Positions 53,844 through 63,054 of a DNA stretch of 64,000 nt are shown in pieces. Made by a program: the position numbers and the translations under genes. The notes under the pieces were generated by a model, which was not told the origin of the DNA, did no database searches, and saw only the letters and a list, made by a program, of their open reading frames with translations. This DNA comes from Heyndrickxia camelliae (GTDB taxonomy: Bacteria; Bacillota; Bacilli; Bacillales; Bacillaceae_C): contig NZ_PIQO01000017.1 of the NCBI RefSeq assembly GCF_002844575.1, positions 36,970 through 100,969 of the forward strand. The letters run 5' to 3'. Within the stretch, counting starts at the first letter, position 1. Every line of letters starts with the position of its first letter.

Positions 53844-53872
53844 GTCACAATTTATGCTTCTAAGCGTATACT
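53844..53872 (+). promoter_or_regulatory. Possible SigE-type promoter of spoVK
   Basis: GTCACAAT and CGTATACT are 13 bases apart and resemble mother-cell SigE elements, 25 bases before the spoVK start. Confidence 0.35.
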
Positions 53873-53897
53873 GTTTTTAGAATGTGAGGTGAACGCT

Positions 53898-54839
53898 TTG
53901 GATCAACCTATACGTATGAAAAATAACGGACAAATCAGTATTGTTCTTAATGCCCAGCAACGAGAAATACCTCCATCCAGCATCCAAAAGGAAGTTGTTC
54001 CAAAGACGAATTCCGCAGAGCATGAAGCGCTTAGGGAAATTGAATCTGAATTAAGTGCTCTCGTCGGGATGGATGAGATGAAGAGAATGATAAAAGAAGT
54101 GTATGCTTGGATTTATATTAATAAAAAAAGAGAAACAGCGGGATTAAAAACAAGTAAACAAGCGCTTCACATGATGTTTAAAGGGAATCCGGGAACTGGG
54201 AAAACAACGGTTGCGAGAATAATAGGTAAATTATTTCAAAAAATGAATGTATTATCGAAAGGGCATTTAATTGAGGCTGAACGAGCTGATTTAGTAGGAG
54301 AGTATATTGGCCACACCGCACAAAAAACTCGTGATTTGATAAAAAAAGCCCTAGGGGGTATCCTATTTATTGATGAAGCATACTCACTTGGCCGCGGTGG
54401 TGAAAAAGATTTTGGAAAAGAAGCGATTGACACACTTGTGAAACATATGGAAGATAAGCAACATGATTTTATTTTAATATTAGCTGGTTATTCCAATGAA
54501 ATGGACTATTTTTTAAGTTTAAATCCAGGGCTCCATTCAAGATTTCCGCTTGTATTTGATTTTCCAGATTATACTGTGGAGCAATTGATGGAAATTGGTA
54601 GACGAATGTTAAAAGAAAAGGAATATGTACTTAGTCAAGATGCAGAAAGGAAACTAAAGGAGCATCTGGCATTAATTAAGATGGTTAATCCCATCAGCTT
54701 TTCTAATGGCCGCTATGTCAGAAATATTATCGAAAAGTCAATTCGCTCACAAGCAATGAGGCTGCTATCGAATGGAACGTATGACCGTTATGACTTATTA
54801 ACACTAAGAAGTATTGATTTGGTCTTTCCTGATTCATGA
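53898..54839 (+). CDS. spoVK: Stage V sporulation protein K (AAA ATPase)
   Basis: A 313-aa CbxX/CfxQ-type AAA ATPase needed for spore maturation in the mother cell. Walker A GNPGTGKTTVAR is near residue 97, Walker B is GGILFIDEAYSL and sensor 1 is ILILAGYSNEMD. TTG 53898 (MDQPIRMKNNGQI) fits the GAGGTG ribosome site better than GTG 53889, which lies within that site. It matches B. subtilis SpoVK over nearly the whole length and keeps its position before hflX (ynbA). Confidence 0.93.
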   Translation: MDQPIRMKNNGQISIVLNAQQREIPPSSIQKEVVPKTNSAEHEALREIESELSALVGMDEMKRMIKEVYAWIYINKKRETAGLKTSKQALHMMFKGNPGTGKTTVARIIGKLFQKMNVLSKGHLIEAERADLVGEYIGHTAQKTRDLIKKALGGILFIDEAYSLGRGGEKDFGKEAIDTLVKHMEDKQHDFILILAGYSNEMDYFLSLNPGLHSRFPLVFDFPDYTVEQLMEIGRRMLKEKEYVLSQDAERKLKEHLALIKMVNPISFSNGRYVRNIIEKSIRSQAMRLLSNGTYDRYDLLTLRSIDLVFPDS

Positions 54840-54853
54840 TTGATGATTCAGTA

Positions 54854-54882
54854 AGCTAGTCAAATTGACTAGCTGTTTTTTT
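54854..54882 (+). terminator. Terminator after spoVK
   Basis: AGCTAGTCAA and TTGACTAGCT form a 10-bp stem with a very short loop, then GTTTTTTT. Confidence 0.9.
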
Positions 54883-54961
54883 ATGTATGTTTACATTATG
54901 ATATTTTAATAAATAATTTGGTAAGATTAATAAGAAATGAAGTGGAAAGTGAGTTGTCGAA

Positions 54962-56212
54962 ATGGCAGAGGTAATAAGAGAAAAGGCAATATTAGTGGGA
55001 TGTCAGTTACATGATAATGAGGAACGCTTTCTATATTCAATGGAGGAATTGGCTTCTTTAACAGAGACAGCACAAGGACAGGTAGTAACGAAGGTTTCTC
55101 AGAAACGGGATCGCGTTGATCCATCCACTTACATAGGTAAAGGAAAGGTGGAAGAAATTAAGCATCTTGAAGAAGAATTGGAAGCAGATTTGGTCATCTT
55201 TAATGATGAATTATCTCCTAGTCAATTACGTAATTTATCTAATCTTTTGAATGGAAGAGTCATTGATAGGACCCAATTAATTTTAGACATTTTTGCCGGT
55301 AGAGCCAGATCGAAAGAAGGAAAATTACAAGTGGAGCTTGCTCAGCTTCAATACCTTCTTCCGCGCTTGATTGGTCAAGGAACCGAGCTTTCAAGACTTG
55401 GCGGCGGCATTGGAACAAGAGGACCCGGTGAAACAAAACTTGAGTCAGATAGAAGACATATTCGTAGAAGGATTAGTGAGATAAAAAATCAATTGGAAGC
55501 CATTGTCAGTCATCGTGAACGTTACCGTGAAAGAAGAAAAAAGAACAAAACATTCCAAATTGCATTAGTTGGTTATACGAATGCGGGCAAATCGACTTTA
55601 TTTAATCGTATATCTAGTGCAGATTCATTCGAAGAAAATTTGCTTTTTGCAACATTAGATCCATTAACAAGAAAAATAATTTTACCCAGCGGATACTCTG
55701 CGCTTTTAACAGATACTGTAGGATTTATTCAAGACTTGCCGACTACATTGATTGCTGCTTTTAGATCAACACTTGAAGAAGTGAATGAAGCGGATATTCT
55801 GCTTCAAATTGTAGATGCTTCCAATCCTGATTATCATAATCATGAAAAAACAGTTCAAAAGCTTCTAGAGGAACTTAAAATGGACCATCTTCCGCAATTA
55901 ACAGTGTATAATAAAATGGATGAGCGACATCCGGACTTTGTACCAACTTCAGAAAATCATATTATGATTAGCGCATTAAGAGAAGATGATCGCCAACGGT
56001 TAAGACAAAAAATTGAAGAAGAGGCCATTAAAATAATGGTTCCTTATCACGTTCTAATCCCATCAACGGAAGGAAAGCTTTTAGCACAATTAAAAATCGA
56101 TACCATCCTTCGAGAACTTCTGTTTCAAGAAGATGAACAAATGTATAGATGCAAAGGGTTTGCTTTAGCGAATCATCCAGTGTTGGGGCAATTGGAACAA
56201 TATCAGCAATAG
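54962..56212 (+). CDS. hflX: Ribosome-associated GTPase HflX
   Basis: A 416-aa Obg/HflX-class GTPase that splits stalled or hibernating ribosomes. The N-terminal domain has [14 protein letters not shown] and [13 protein letters not shown]. The HflX signature [18 protein letters not shown] is at about residues 142-159, and the G domain has GYTNAGKS (G1), [10 protein letters not shown] (G3) and VYNKMD (G4). It is called ynbA in B. subtilis. ynbB starts 16 bases downstream. Confidence 0.94.
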   Translation: MAEVIREKAILVGCQLHDNEERFLYSMEELASLTETAQGQVVTKVSQKRDRVDPSTYIGKGKVEEIKHLEEELEADLVIFNDELSPSQLRNLSNLLNGRVIDRTQLILDIFAGRARSKEGKLQVELAQLQYLLPRLIGQGTELSRLGGGIGTRGPGETKLESDRRHIRRRISEIKNQLEAIVSHRERYRERRKKNKTFQIALVGYTNAGKSTLFNRISSADSFEENLLFATLDPLTRKIILPSGYSALLTDTVGFIQDLPTTLIAAFRSTLEEVNEADILLQIVDASNPDYHNHEKTVQKLLEELKMDHLPQLTVYNKMDERHPDFVPTSENHIMISALREDDRQRLRQKIEEEAIKIMVPYHVLIPSTEGKLLAQLKIDTILRELLFQEDEQMYRCKGFALANHPVLGQLEQYQQ

Positions 56213-56228
56213 AAGGAGCACTTAATTT

Positions 56229-57491
56229 ATGTTTCAACATTTAATAAACGGAGATAAAATTCAAGTAATTGTCGAACAGACAGAAAAACAGATAGCCGAA
56301 GTTCATCGTCAAATCGATAAAAAAGTGGATGAGAATCAATTTAGGGTTTTACAAAGTTTTCAAAATCATCGTGTTAGTGATACACATTTTATTCCTTCCA
56401 CAGGATATGGATATGATGATATTGGTAGAGAAACATTGGAAAAAATCTATGCCGAAGTGTTCGGTGCTGAAAAAGGGCTTGTACGTCCGCAAATCATTTC
56501 CGGTACACATGCTATTTCTATCGCGTTGTTTGGTATCCTGCGCCCAGGAGATGAATTGCTCTATATTACAGGAAAGCCATATGATACTTTAGAAGAAATT
56601 GTCGGCATCCGTGGCAGTGGGAATGGATCTTTAAAGGAGTTTAATATCGATTATAATAGTGTTCCTCTGACTAGGGAGGGGAGGGTTGATTTAGCAGCTG
56701 TTAAGAAGGCAATAAAACCCAATACTAAGATGATCGGGATTCAGAGATCAAAAGGATATGCAACTAGACCATCGTTCACTATTGATGAAATAGAAGAAAT
56801 GATTTTATTTGTAAAAGACATAAAACCTGATATCGTCGTTTTTGTTGATAATTGCTATGGTGAATTTGTTGAGACTAGAGAACCATGTCATGTTGGTGCG
56901 GACTTAATGGCAGGTTCCCTCATTAAAAATCCCGGTGGTGGTATTGCCAAAACAGGCGGATATATCGTTGGAAAAACGGAATATATTGAATCATGTTCTT
57001 ACCGAATGACATCCCCAGGAATTGGTGCAGAAGCGGGAGCTACATTATTCAGTCTACAAGAAATGTATCAAGGATTTTTCTTAGCTCCTCACGTAGTTGG
57101 ACAAGCATTAAAAGGTGCGGTATTTACCTCTGCTATTCTTGAGAAATTTGGAATGAATACACATCCATCCTGGAATTCAAATCGAACCGATTTAATCCAA
57201 TCAGTTCAATTTGATGATCCCGATAAAATGATTGAATTCTGCCAGGCTGTTCAATTTGCATCACCTGTTAATTCTTATGTTACTCCTTATCCGAGTTACA
57301 TGCCTGGCTATGAAGATGATGTCATTATGGCGGCAGGAACTTTTATTCAAGGTGCCAGCATTGAATTAACAGCAGATGGACCTTTACGACCACCCTATAC
57401 TGCTTATGTACAAGGTGGATTAACATATTCACATATTAAAATTGCGGTCTGTTCTGCATTAGATAGATTGATGAATAAGGACTTAATATAA
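56229..57491 (+). CDS. ynbB: PLP-dependent YnbB (methionine gamma-lyase-like family)
   Basis: A 420-aa fold-type I PLP enzyme (Alum_res family, PF06838). SGTHAISIALFGIL binds the cofactor phosphate, VFVDNCYGEFVE contains the Asp, and SLIKNPGGGIAKTGGYI contains the Schiff-base Lys. The family is conserved beside hflX and glnR in Bacillus. The substrate is not established, though sulfur amino acid cleavage has been suggested. It is followed by a terminator before the glnRA promoter. Confidence 0.9.
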   Translation: MFQHLINGDKIQVIVEQTEKQIAEVHRQIDKKVDENQFRVLQSFQNHRVSDTHFIPSTGYGYDDIGRETLEKIYAEVFGAEKGLVRPQIISGTHAISIALFGILRPGDELLYITGKPYDTLEEIVGIRGSGNGSLKEFNIDYNSVPLTREGRVDLAAVKKAIKPNTKMIGIQRSKGYATRPSFTIDEIEEMILFVKDIKPDIVVFVDNCYGEFVETREPCHVGADLMAGSLIKNPGGGIAKTGGYIVGKTEYIESCSYRMTSPGIGAEAGATLFSLQEMYQGFFLAPHVVGQALKGAVFTSAILEKFGMNTHPSWNSNRTDLIQSVQFDDPDKMIEFCQAVQFASPVNSYVTPYPSYMPGYEDDVIMAAGTFIQGASIELTADGPLRPPYTAYVQGGLTYSHIKIAVCSALDRLMNKDLI

Positions 57492-57561
57492 GAAAAGCAG
57501 AAGCCACTTTTCTAGTTCAAGCCCTTAATATTGCAACTAAAAGGAGTTAATCAGTACATAA

Positions 57562-57596
57562 AGGATCACCCAAACAAATAGGTGATCCTATTTTTT
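57562..57596 (+). terminator. Terminator after ynbB
   Basis: AGGATCACC and GGTGATCCT with a 10-base loop and a run of T. Confidence 0.9.
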
Positions 57597-57606
57597 AAAA
57601 TTTTAA

Positions 57607-57623
57607 TGTGATATTTTCTAACA
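57607..57623 (+). promoter_or_regulatory. GlnR/TnrA box, site 1
   Basis: TGTGA-TATTTTC-TAACA fits TGTNA-N7-TNACA perfectly. It lies just upstream of the glnRA -35 element. Confidence 0.85.
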
Positions 57624-57628
57624 TGTCA

Positions 57629-57657
57629 TTGACTATTTTATTTACATGGAATATAAT
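57629..57657 (+). promoter_or_regulatory. glnRA promoter
   Basis: TTGACT, 17 bases, TATAAT. The second GlnR-type site lies within this promoter. Confidence 0.8.
57630..57646 (+). promoter_or_regulatory. GlnR/TnrA box, site 2 (half-degenerate)
   Basis: TGACT-ATTTTAT-TTACA keeps the right half-site exactly and lies 23 bases from site 1, overlapping the promoter. This matches the two-site layout of the B. subtilis glnRA operator. Confidence 0.6.
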
Positions 57658-57691
57658 CGTAGCATGAGAGGGAAGAAAGGAGAATGAAAGC

Positions 57692-58096
57692 ATGAACAAA
57701 AAAGAAATCAGACGTTCTATGCCGATATTGCCAATAAGTACAGTAATGCAATTAACTGAACTCTCAGCAAGACAAATCAGATATTATGAGGAACATGAAC
57801 TGATTTCTCCGTCACGTTCTGAAGGAAACCGCCGTCTTTATTCTTTAAATGATGTCGATTTGCTATTAGAAATCAAGGAGTATCTTGAACAAGGTATTAA
57901 TATGGCAGGAATTAAAAAATTATTAACGATGAAAACTGCAAAAATAGAAGCAGAAAAGGTTGAGCCTGTAGAGGTAAACAAAACAAATATTTCCGACGAA
58001 CAAATTCGCAGAGTTCTTCGCGAAGAAATGCTGCAGGCAGGAAGATTTCAACGACCTTCGATGAAACAAAATGAATTCCCAAAATTTTATCATTAA
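57692..58096 (+). CDS. glnR: Glutamine synthetase repressor GlnR
   Basis: A 134-aa MerR-family regulator with the winged helix MQLTELSARQIRYYEEHELI and then GNRRLYSLNDVDLLLEI. Its C-terminal tail (residues about 100-134) senses feedback-inhibited GlnA. It represses glnRA and other nitrogen genes when glutamine is plentiful. The ATG follows AGAAAGGAG. glnA lies 65 bases downstream in the same operon. Confidence 0.96.
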   Translation: MNKKEIRRSMPILPISTVMQLTELSARQIRYYEEHELISPSRSEGNRRLYSLNDVDLLLEIKEYLEQGINMAGIKKLLTMKTAKIEAEKVEPVEVNKTNISDEQIRRVLREEMLQAGRFQRPSMKQNEFPKFYH

Positions 58097-58161
58097 TTTT
58101 TGCTATTGTGTATAAAGCAGTTGCTTTTATATAACTTATTTCCTAGAGGAGGACAAACAAA

Positions 58162-59496
58162 TTGTCAAAGTATAGCCGTGAAGATATTCTTCGCATTGCT
58201 GAAGAAGAAAATGTTAAATTTATCCGTCTGCAATTCACAGATATTTTAGGGACGATTAAAAATGTGGAAATTCCTTTAAATCAATTAGGTAAAGCATTAG
58301 ATAATAAAATGATGTTTGACGGTTCTTCTATTGAAGGTTTTGTTCGTATCGAGGAATCAGATATGTATTTGTACCCTGATTTAGATACATGGGTGATATT
58401 CCCATGGACTGCTGAAAAAGGAAAAGTAGCAAGATTAATTTGTGATATTTATAATCCTGATGGAACTCCATTTGAAGGAGATCCTCGTAATAACTTAAAA
58501 CGTATCTTAAAGGAAATGGAAGAATTAGGGTTTACTGATTTTAATCTTGGACCTGAACCAGAATTTTTCTTATTTAAATTAGATCAAAAAGGTGAGCCTA
58601 CCCTTGAATTGAATGATAATGGCGGTTATTTTGATCTTGCACCAACAGATTTAGGCGAAAACTGTCGTCGCGATATCGTGCTGGAGTTAGAAGAAATGGG
58701 ATTTGAAGTTGAAGCATCCCATCACGAGGTTGCGCCAGGCCAACATGAAATCGACTTTAAATATGCACATGCTTTAAAGGCTTGCGATGACATTCAAACG
58801 TTTAAATTAGTAGTAAAAACTATTGCTCGTAAGCATGGATTACATGCTACCTTTATGCCAAAACCACTATTTGGAGTAAATGGCTCTGGTATGCATTCAA
58901 ATCTCTCCTTATTTAAAAATGGCAAAAATGCTTTTTATGATCCAAATGGAGAATTAGAATTAAGTGATGTAGCGTATCAATTTATTGCAGGAATTATCAA
59001 ACATGCACCAAACTTTACTGCAGTAACAAACCCTACTGTTAACTCTTACAAAAGATTAGTTCCAGGATATGAAGCACCATGCTATGTTGCGTGGTCTGCA
59101 CAAAACCGTAGTCCGCTTATTCGAATTCCAGCATCACGCGGTTTAAGTACACGTGTGGAAGTTCGTAGCGTGGATCCGGCAGCAAATCCATACTTAGCAA
59201 TGGCTGTATTATTAAAGTCTGGATTGGATGGAATTAAAAACGGTTTACAAGCTCCTGCTCCTGTTGACCGCAATATCTATGTAATGAATAAACAAGAAAG
59301 AGAAGAAGCAGGAATTATCGACCTACCAGGAACTCTTATTCAAGCATTAGATAAACTGAAATCTGATGAAGTAATGGTTAGTGCACTTGGCGGTCACATA
59401 CTCGAACATTTCCTTGAAGCAAAAGAAATTGAGTGGGATATGTTCCGTACGCAAGTCCATCCGTGGGAAAGAGAACAATATATGCAACAATTTTAA
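58162..59496 (+). CDS. glnA: Glutamine synthetase type I-alpha
   Basis: A 444-aa glutamine synthetase joining glutamate and ammonia with [22 protein letters not shown] is the N-terminal Asp/Ser loop, GPEPEFFLF and [14 protein letters not shown] bind metals, and the Glu flap lies near [22 protein letters not shown]. Length and the absence of an adenylylation tyrosine insert fit the Bacillus feedback-inhibited form. The start is TTG after GAGGAGG. Its last 57 bases form a direct repeat with 61547-61603, so the 3' end of the coding sequence is the integration target of the element downstream. Confidence 0.97.
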   Translation: MSKYSREDILRIAEEENVKFIRLQFTDILGTIKNVEIPLNQLGKALDNKMMFDGSSIEGFVRIEESDMYLYPDLDTWVIFPWTAEKGKVARLICDIYNPDGTPFEGDPRNNLKRILKEMEELGFTDFNLGPEPEFFLFKLDQKGEPTLELNDNGGYFDLAPTDLGENCRRDIVLELEEMGFEVEASHHEVAPGQHEIDFKYAHALKACDDIQTFKLVVKTIARKHGLHATFMPKPLFGVNGSGMHSNLSLFKNGKNAFYDPNGELELSDVAYQFIAGIIKHAPNFTAVTNPTVNSYKRLVPGYEAPCYVAWSAQNRSPLIRIPASRGLSTRVEVRSVDPAANPYLAMAVLLKSGLDGIKNGLQAPAPVDRNIYVMNKQEREEAGIIDLPGTLIQALDKLKSDEVMVSALGGHILEHFLEAKEIEWDMFRTQVHPWEREQYMQQF

Positions 59497-59498
59497 TG
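59442..59498 (+). repeat. Direct repeat, left copy (attL-like): 3' end of glnA
   Basis: 57 bases starting GTTCCGTACGCAAGTCCATC and ending at AATG, identical to 61547-61603 except for one base (G at 59463, T at 61568). The change is synonymous in glnA (CCG/CCT, Pro). The repeat includes the last 17 codons and the stop. Confidence 0.92.
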
Positions 59499-59527
59499 GA
59501 TAAACATTGATTTGATAGGGTTTATGA

Positions 59528-59577
59528 AGTGGTCAATATATACTGGAGTCTAACTTCGGTATGATTGACCACTTTTT
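59528..59577. terminator. Element-borne terminator now ending glnA
   Basis: AGTGGTCAAT and ATTGACCACT form a perfect 10-bp stem with a 26-base loop, followed by TTTT on the plus strand. Confidence 0.7.
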
Positions 59578-59972
59578 GACCCCAAAATAACCGATACCTC
59601 ATCCACAATAATTTCTGACTCAATAATAGAAGAGAAGGGGAGTTGGGTAAGCTGAAAGTCATTATTTACATTTTTTAAAGTAGCCAGTAGTTTATTTTCT
59701 TGATCGAGTAAAATTGCTTCAGTGTGATCAAGATTCATGAAGAATTGATCTTTATTGAGGTTATTTTTATTAATAAGATTATTTATTTTTTGTATATCAT
59801 TTTCAATATTTTTCTTTTCTGTTTTACTTACTATAATATTAGTCATAGCAATTGATGTAATCATTAGAATCAAAAAGATAATAAAGAGAGGCGGATTAAT
59901 AAACACGAATAGCGATAAGATACACATTATCATACAAAAAATTGTACCCGCAATGAAATAATTTTTATTCAT
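59550..59972 (-). CDS. Membrane protein with two hydrophobic segments (140 aa)
   Basis: The N terminus has two membrane helices (about 5-25 and 28-48), then a charged helical linker. The small beta domain (EAILLDQENKLLATL, then FSSIIESEIIVDE) resembles a widespread phage and ICE cytoplasmic domain of unknown function. The frame ends inside the terminator loop next to the left repeat, so the C terminus may be truncated by the recombination event. A weak ribosome site (GGAGTGG) precedes the ATG. Function unknown. Confidence 0.55.
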   Translation of the reverse strand: MNKNYFIAGTIFCMIMCILSLFVFINPPLFIIFLILMITSIAMTNIIVSKTEKKNIENDIQKINNLINKNNLNKDQFFMNLDHTEAILLDQENKLLATLKNVNNDFQLTQLPFSSIIESEIIVDEVSVILGSKSGQSYRS

Positions 59973-60076
59973 GGAACCACTCCAAAAGATTGTTATAGTT
60001 CCATTATATTCATAAAAGTCATCTTTTATAAGAAATGACTAACAATAAGAAATAGGGTAGGTGACACAAATAAAAA

Positions 60077-60100
60077 ATCCCCACAATTCTTTGTGAGGAT
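60077..60100 (-). terminator. Minus-strand terminator after the 56-aa gene
   Basis: ATCC-T-CACAA pairs with TTGTG-G-GGAT (one internal mismatch), followed by six T on the minus strand. Confidence 0.7.
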
Positions 60101-60170
60101 CAATCTCCAGTATATGCGTGTGCACAACTTTAATGAGTATAAAGGAGTGTGGGGAATAAGTCAAACATAC

Positions 60171-60341
60171 TTAAACATCCTTATTTCTCATAAATTTAAT
60201 CAATTCATCTAGCTTTTCATTTCGTTCCTTATCTATAGTAATTTTATCTTTCATAAAACGAAGTACAGAAATCACAAAATAAATAATGAATAAGAAAATA
60301 ACTAAGTAAATTAGCATTGCTAAAAATGAAAAGACAGCCAC
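60171..60341 (-). CDS. Small single-pass membrane protein (56 aa)
   Basis: A GTG start at 60341 follows AGGGGGAT. The product begins with a 28-residue hydrophobic segment (AVFSFLAMLIYLVIFLFIIY) and ends in a charged helix rich in Lys and Glu. No family recognised. A minus-strand terminator follows 70 bases after the stop. The gene looks intact, unlike its neighbours. Confidence 0.55.
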   Translation of the reverse strand: MAVFSFLAMLIYLVIFLFIIYFVISVLRFMKDKITIDKERNEKLDELIKFMRNKDV

Positions 60342-60402
60342 AAGAATCCCCCTTTTTTTATATAATTTCTACAATAAGGGGATAATTCCTCCCCACAAAA
60401 GG

Positions 60403-60450
60403 AAAAAGACCTCAACAAGTTAATGTGAAGGATCAAGCTTTAAAGAGGTC
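60403..60450 (-). terminator. Possible minus-strand terminator at the GNAT remnant
   Basis: GACCTC (60445-60450 on the minus strand) pairs with GAGGTC (60408-60413), then TTTTT on the minus strand; the loop is long (about 31 bases). Confidence 0.35.
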
Positions 60451-60794
60451 ATATCTCATACTTATGTAATTTTTCTTTTGCAGCAATGATTTATGTTGAT
60501 TTATTATGAATCCATTAGCTTTATAAAATTTGTATGTATCTGGATTATATTCAACATCAGCATCTACCGTTATAAATCTACAAGCTATCCCTAATTCCTC
60601 TAAAGCCATCGTATAACCTAGGCACATCCATAATAGAAACTACCATAATGGTATTTTTTGTGCTTTTTTGAAGTTGCTAGTTTACCAATTTTTATAGCTG
60701 GCACAGAATTAAAAGGTATTTCTAAGCCCAATCTCTTTTTCTCTTCTTTGTCCAATAAAAAAGCATCAGTTAACAATGCGTCCTTCAAGTTCAT
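60433..60794 (-). pseudogene. GNAT N-acetyltransferase remnant (frameshifted)
   Basis: On the minus strand ATG 60794 opens MNLKDALLTDAFLLDKEEKK and continues with SVPAIKIGKLATSKKHKKYH, the GNAT entry strand. Then the frame shifts near 60630, and a second frame carries GIACRFITVDADVEYNPDTY and FYKANGF, the C-terminal half of a GNAT domain. Joining the frames gives one interrupted acetyltransferase lacking part of the acetyl-CoA loop. Such proteins accompany phage and ICE modules. Its ATG overlaps the tail of the broken recombinase. Confidence 0.65.
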
Positions 60795-61309
60795 TTAATA
60801 CTTTGCTCATACTAACAACTCTGTCATAGAGAGCGTTGTATTCTACAGGTTTTTTATTTTCACCTTTGCCGTTAATCCAAAGTGAGTCAATATCATCATC
60901 ACCACGTTGTTCAAGACACTGTCTAATTAACTCTTTAGTATCATTCAATTACACAGGTCTATATCGTTTACCGATAACTTCATTAGCACGATTTCCTTCC
61001 GATAAACCATGTTTATTTATCTGAAATACTTCATTCCTACGAGCTGCACTGACAAACATCACCATAAATAATACTGCATCTTGTTCTATCACGTTTAATG
61101 AGTTCTTCCCTTAGTTTCATAATTTGGTCATAGGTTAAAAAGAAATCATCTTCTTTTGTTTTAACAGGATCTTTCGGCAAACCTCTAACTTTTTTCGCAA
61201 GGTTATTGTCGTAATCATAATCATCATCGTCTTCTATGTAAGTAAGCAGCCGTATATCTTGCGTCAAATTGACTCTAATTTCATCTAATTAAACATATTC
61301 TATAAACAG
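60766..61309 (-). pseudogene. Tyrosine recombinase remnant of the glnA-integrated element
   Basis: Three successive minus-strand frames give a decayed integrase. First come KVRGLPKDPVKTKEDDFFLT and DQIMKLREELIKRD (core-binding end). After a frameshift, AVLFMVMFVSAARRNEVFQI carries the box I Arg. After a stop, NDTKELIRQCLEQRGDDDID and a later stretch follow. The C-terminal box with RHxxR and the catalytic Tyr is missing. Its position inside the repeat-bracketed region makes it the likely former integrase of that element. Confidence 0.7.
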
Positions 61310-61546
61310 GATTTGCTTTCCTTTTTTATTCAATTAGTTTCTCCTATAATTGATTAAAGGCCACAAACTTTACGAAAAGAGCCTTTTTCATACAGTATTT
61401 ACGTTGATCACCAAGTCCCCATATCTATGACCACCGAATGACCACTTTTGATGGTATAACGTTTGGAAATGTTTGAAATCATAAATGTACTTTTCTTTAT
61501 CTAAAGGGATTTTTGAAAAAAATTGAAAGCGATAAAAAGTCACAAA
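61310..61546. other. Non-coding stretch before the right repeat
   Basis: No supported gene. It would hold the recombinase promoter and arm-type sites of the element, but I see no clear repeats. Confidence 0.3.
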
Positions 61547-61603
61547 GTTCCGTACGCAAGTCCATCCTTGGGAAAGAGAACAATATATGCAACAATTTTA
61601 ATG
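61547..61603 (+). repeat. Direct repeat, right copy (attR-like): displaced original glnA end
   Basis: Matches 59442-59498 at 56 of 57 bases and is followed directly by the native-looking glnA terminator. This is therefore probably the original glnA terminus, and the left copy came in with the element. Confidence 0.9.
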
Positions 61604-61607
61604 AAGG

Positions 61608-61643
61608 AACCCCTTGATACTGTTAGTGTTGAGGGGTTTTTAT
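61608..61643 (+). terminator. Displaced native glnA terminator
   Basis: AACCCCTTGATAC and GTGTTGAGGGGTT form a 13-bp stem (with G-T pairs) and a TGTTA loop, then T-rich sequence. It sits 12 bases after the duplicated glnA stop codon. Confidence 0.8.
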
Positions 61644-61839
61644 TTCGGTCAATTTCTTAATGGTTCTCTGCAGAAATCGTAATGCCTGATATTTCCCGAT
61701 TTTAAATCAAAAAAATTGTTCGTGTACATTCTTCTTATGTTCCTCAAATTTGTTCATCCTGTCCTGTTCAATTTTCTTGCTAATGTGAGAATAAACATCA
61801 GCAGTTATTTGCTTACTACTGTGTCCTAGTGTTCCTGTA
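61617..61839. repeat. Repeat A: terminator half plus integrase tail
   Basis: Begins ATACTGTTAGTGTTGAGGGG and ends GTTCCTGTA. It is repeated with many small differences at 63775-64000 in the same orientation. Confidence 0.85.
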
Positions 61840-61980
61840 TGTATTTCATATTGGCGCCTGCTTCTAACTGTAAAACTGCATGAGTATGCCTTAATGAATA
61901 GGGAGACCATGAAGTTGACACTTCTTTAATATTTTTACAAAAGAATTAAATAAGTTTGATTTTGGCATATAATTTCCATC
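61707..61980 (-). pseudogene. Tyrosine integrase C-terminal remnant (copy A)
   Basis: The minus strand encodes, across at least two frameshifts, the end of a phage-type integrase: FVKILKKCQLHGLPIH, then SLRHTHAVLQLEAGANMKYI (box II RHTH), then TLGHSSKQITADVYSHISKK (LGH box and catalytic Tyr) and a C-terminal tail ending in HEQFF. The catalytic residues other than box I are visible, but the frame is broken. Its end lies next to the glnA terminator, so it belonged to a second element at the same site, separate from the 60766-61309 remnant. Confidence 0.75.
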
Positions 61981-62548
61981 ATTTCTTCAAAGAACGTTGA
62001 GATCAAAATGATAAGTGCTATTTTATTTTGGTTTTGATATATTTGATGGAACCGTAGATAATTAATTAAACGAAAATATAGGAAGTTGGGAATGAACTCG
62101 GTAGATTACCTTTAAATCATGAATATCCCTCAAAAGAAGGGTGAAACAAGGAAACAGACAGTCGGAAACGTAACTCCTGCTGCCAAACGAATTGCCTGTG
62201 AAATGAATTTTTGCTTTAAGTTGCTTTCTAAGATGACACGTGAAAGTGACAAAGTTTTAAAACCCATGCTTTCAATTTAAAATAATCAAGCTCTATAGAA
62301 CAGAATGCCGATGTGGTTGAGTTCCTTTGGCATAATCCAAACGATAAACATTAGGATGGGAAAGTGATACTTAGCAACTAATCGCAAAAGGTAGAGACAC
62401 TGGCTTTAATGAGTTTAGGCTTTTGTTCAGAGGAAGCTGCAGTTCGTGGAGTTGCCAAGGGATAAAACTAAATAGTTAAAGGGAAGATAACTAGGGAAGA
62501 ACCTTCCCCTTTATAAAAATCTAATGTGCTATTACATCTTTGTTAGTG
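61981..62548. other. 570 bases with no recognisable gene
   Basis: Fragments on the plus strand (for example around 62300-62470, VETLALMSLGFCSEEAAVRG) look protein-like but are broken by stops and match no family I know. A hairpin-like AAAGGGAAG and CTTCCCCTTT pair lies at 62477-62514. The stretch looks like decayed mobile DNA. Confidence 0.3.
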
Positions 62549-62713
62549 CTAAATTAATTCACGACTATTTATTTCAGACACAAGCAACATTAATAGATTT
62601 CTAGTTTCTTGGTTAATACTATTGTTATTTGATGCTGTATATCTAAGAATACTTCTATACATGTTTAGAACAACTATATCTGGAAATTCTTTGATCATAT
62701 TAATAGTATCCAA
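62549..62713 (-). CDS. Hypothetical small protein (54 aa)
   Basis: A minus-strand frame starts with TTG at 62713 after AAGGGGG and ends with TAG. The product (DTINMIKEFPDIVVLNMYRS at its start) is helical, soluble and unrecognised, and reads like a real phage-type small protein. It is the only unbroken frame in this decayed stretch. Confidence 0.35.
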   Translation of the reverse strand: MDTINMIKEFPDIVVLNMYRSILRYTASNNNSINQETRNLLMLLVSEINSRELI

Positions 62714-63054
62714 CTTTCGAAGCCCCCTTTCTTACGGGGAAGATTCTTCGATATTTATTATAAAGATTTATCTTTTTTGATATTAGAAATAGTGATAGTG
62801 GTTGCATCTTTTAAAGATACTGACGGTATATAATAATCTTTTATTAAAACCAGAAGTCACGAAAAAATAAACTTTACGTTTTGATACTATTAAAGGATAT
62901 AACCGTGAAAATGAGGGATCATTTAGACCAGAAGAATATTTAAATGGATTAGAAGATTTAACGTCAACAGAAGTGAAGGTATTAATCATTCTTTATGAGA
63001 CTCTATGCTCTTTCGAAAAAATTGGAAGAAAATGAACTGTAGCATTCTAAAAGA
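62714..63054. other. Gap of about 340 bases between the small gene and the IS remnant
   Basis: A plus-strand protein-like stretch around 62880-63030 (SFRPEEYLNGLEDLTSTEVK) is unassigned and broken. No intact gene is supported, and no left inverted repeat of the IS was found. Confidence 0.3.

Larger units (their letters stand above)
59499..61603. mobile_element. Decayed 2.1-kb element integrated at the 3' end of glnA
   Basis: The region is bracketed by the 57-bp repeat of the glnA terminus and carries a broken tyrosine recombinase, a broken GNAT acetyltransferase, a 56-aa membrane protein and a membrane protein with a possibly truncated end, all on the minus strand. Integration re-created the end of glnA while moving its native terminator to 61608. 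The element cannot move by itself now because its recombinase is frameshifted. Confidence 0.8.
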
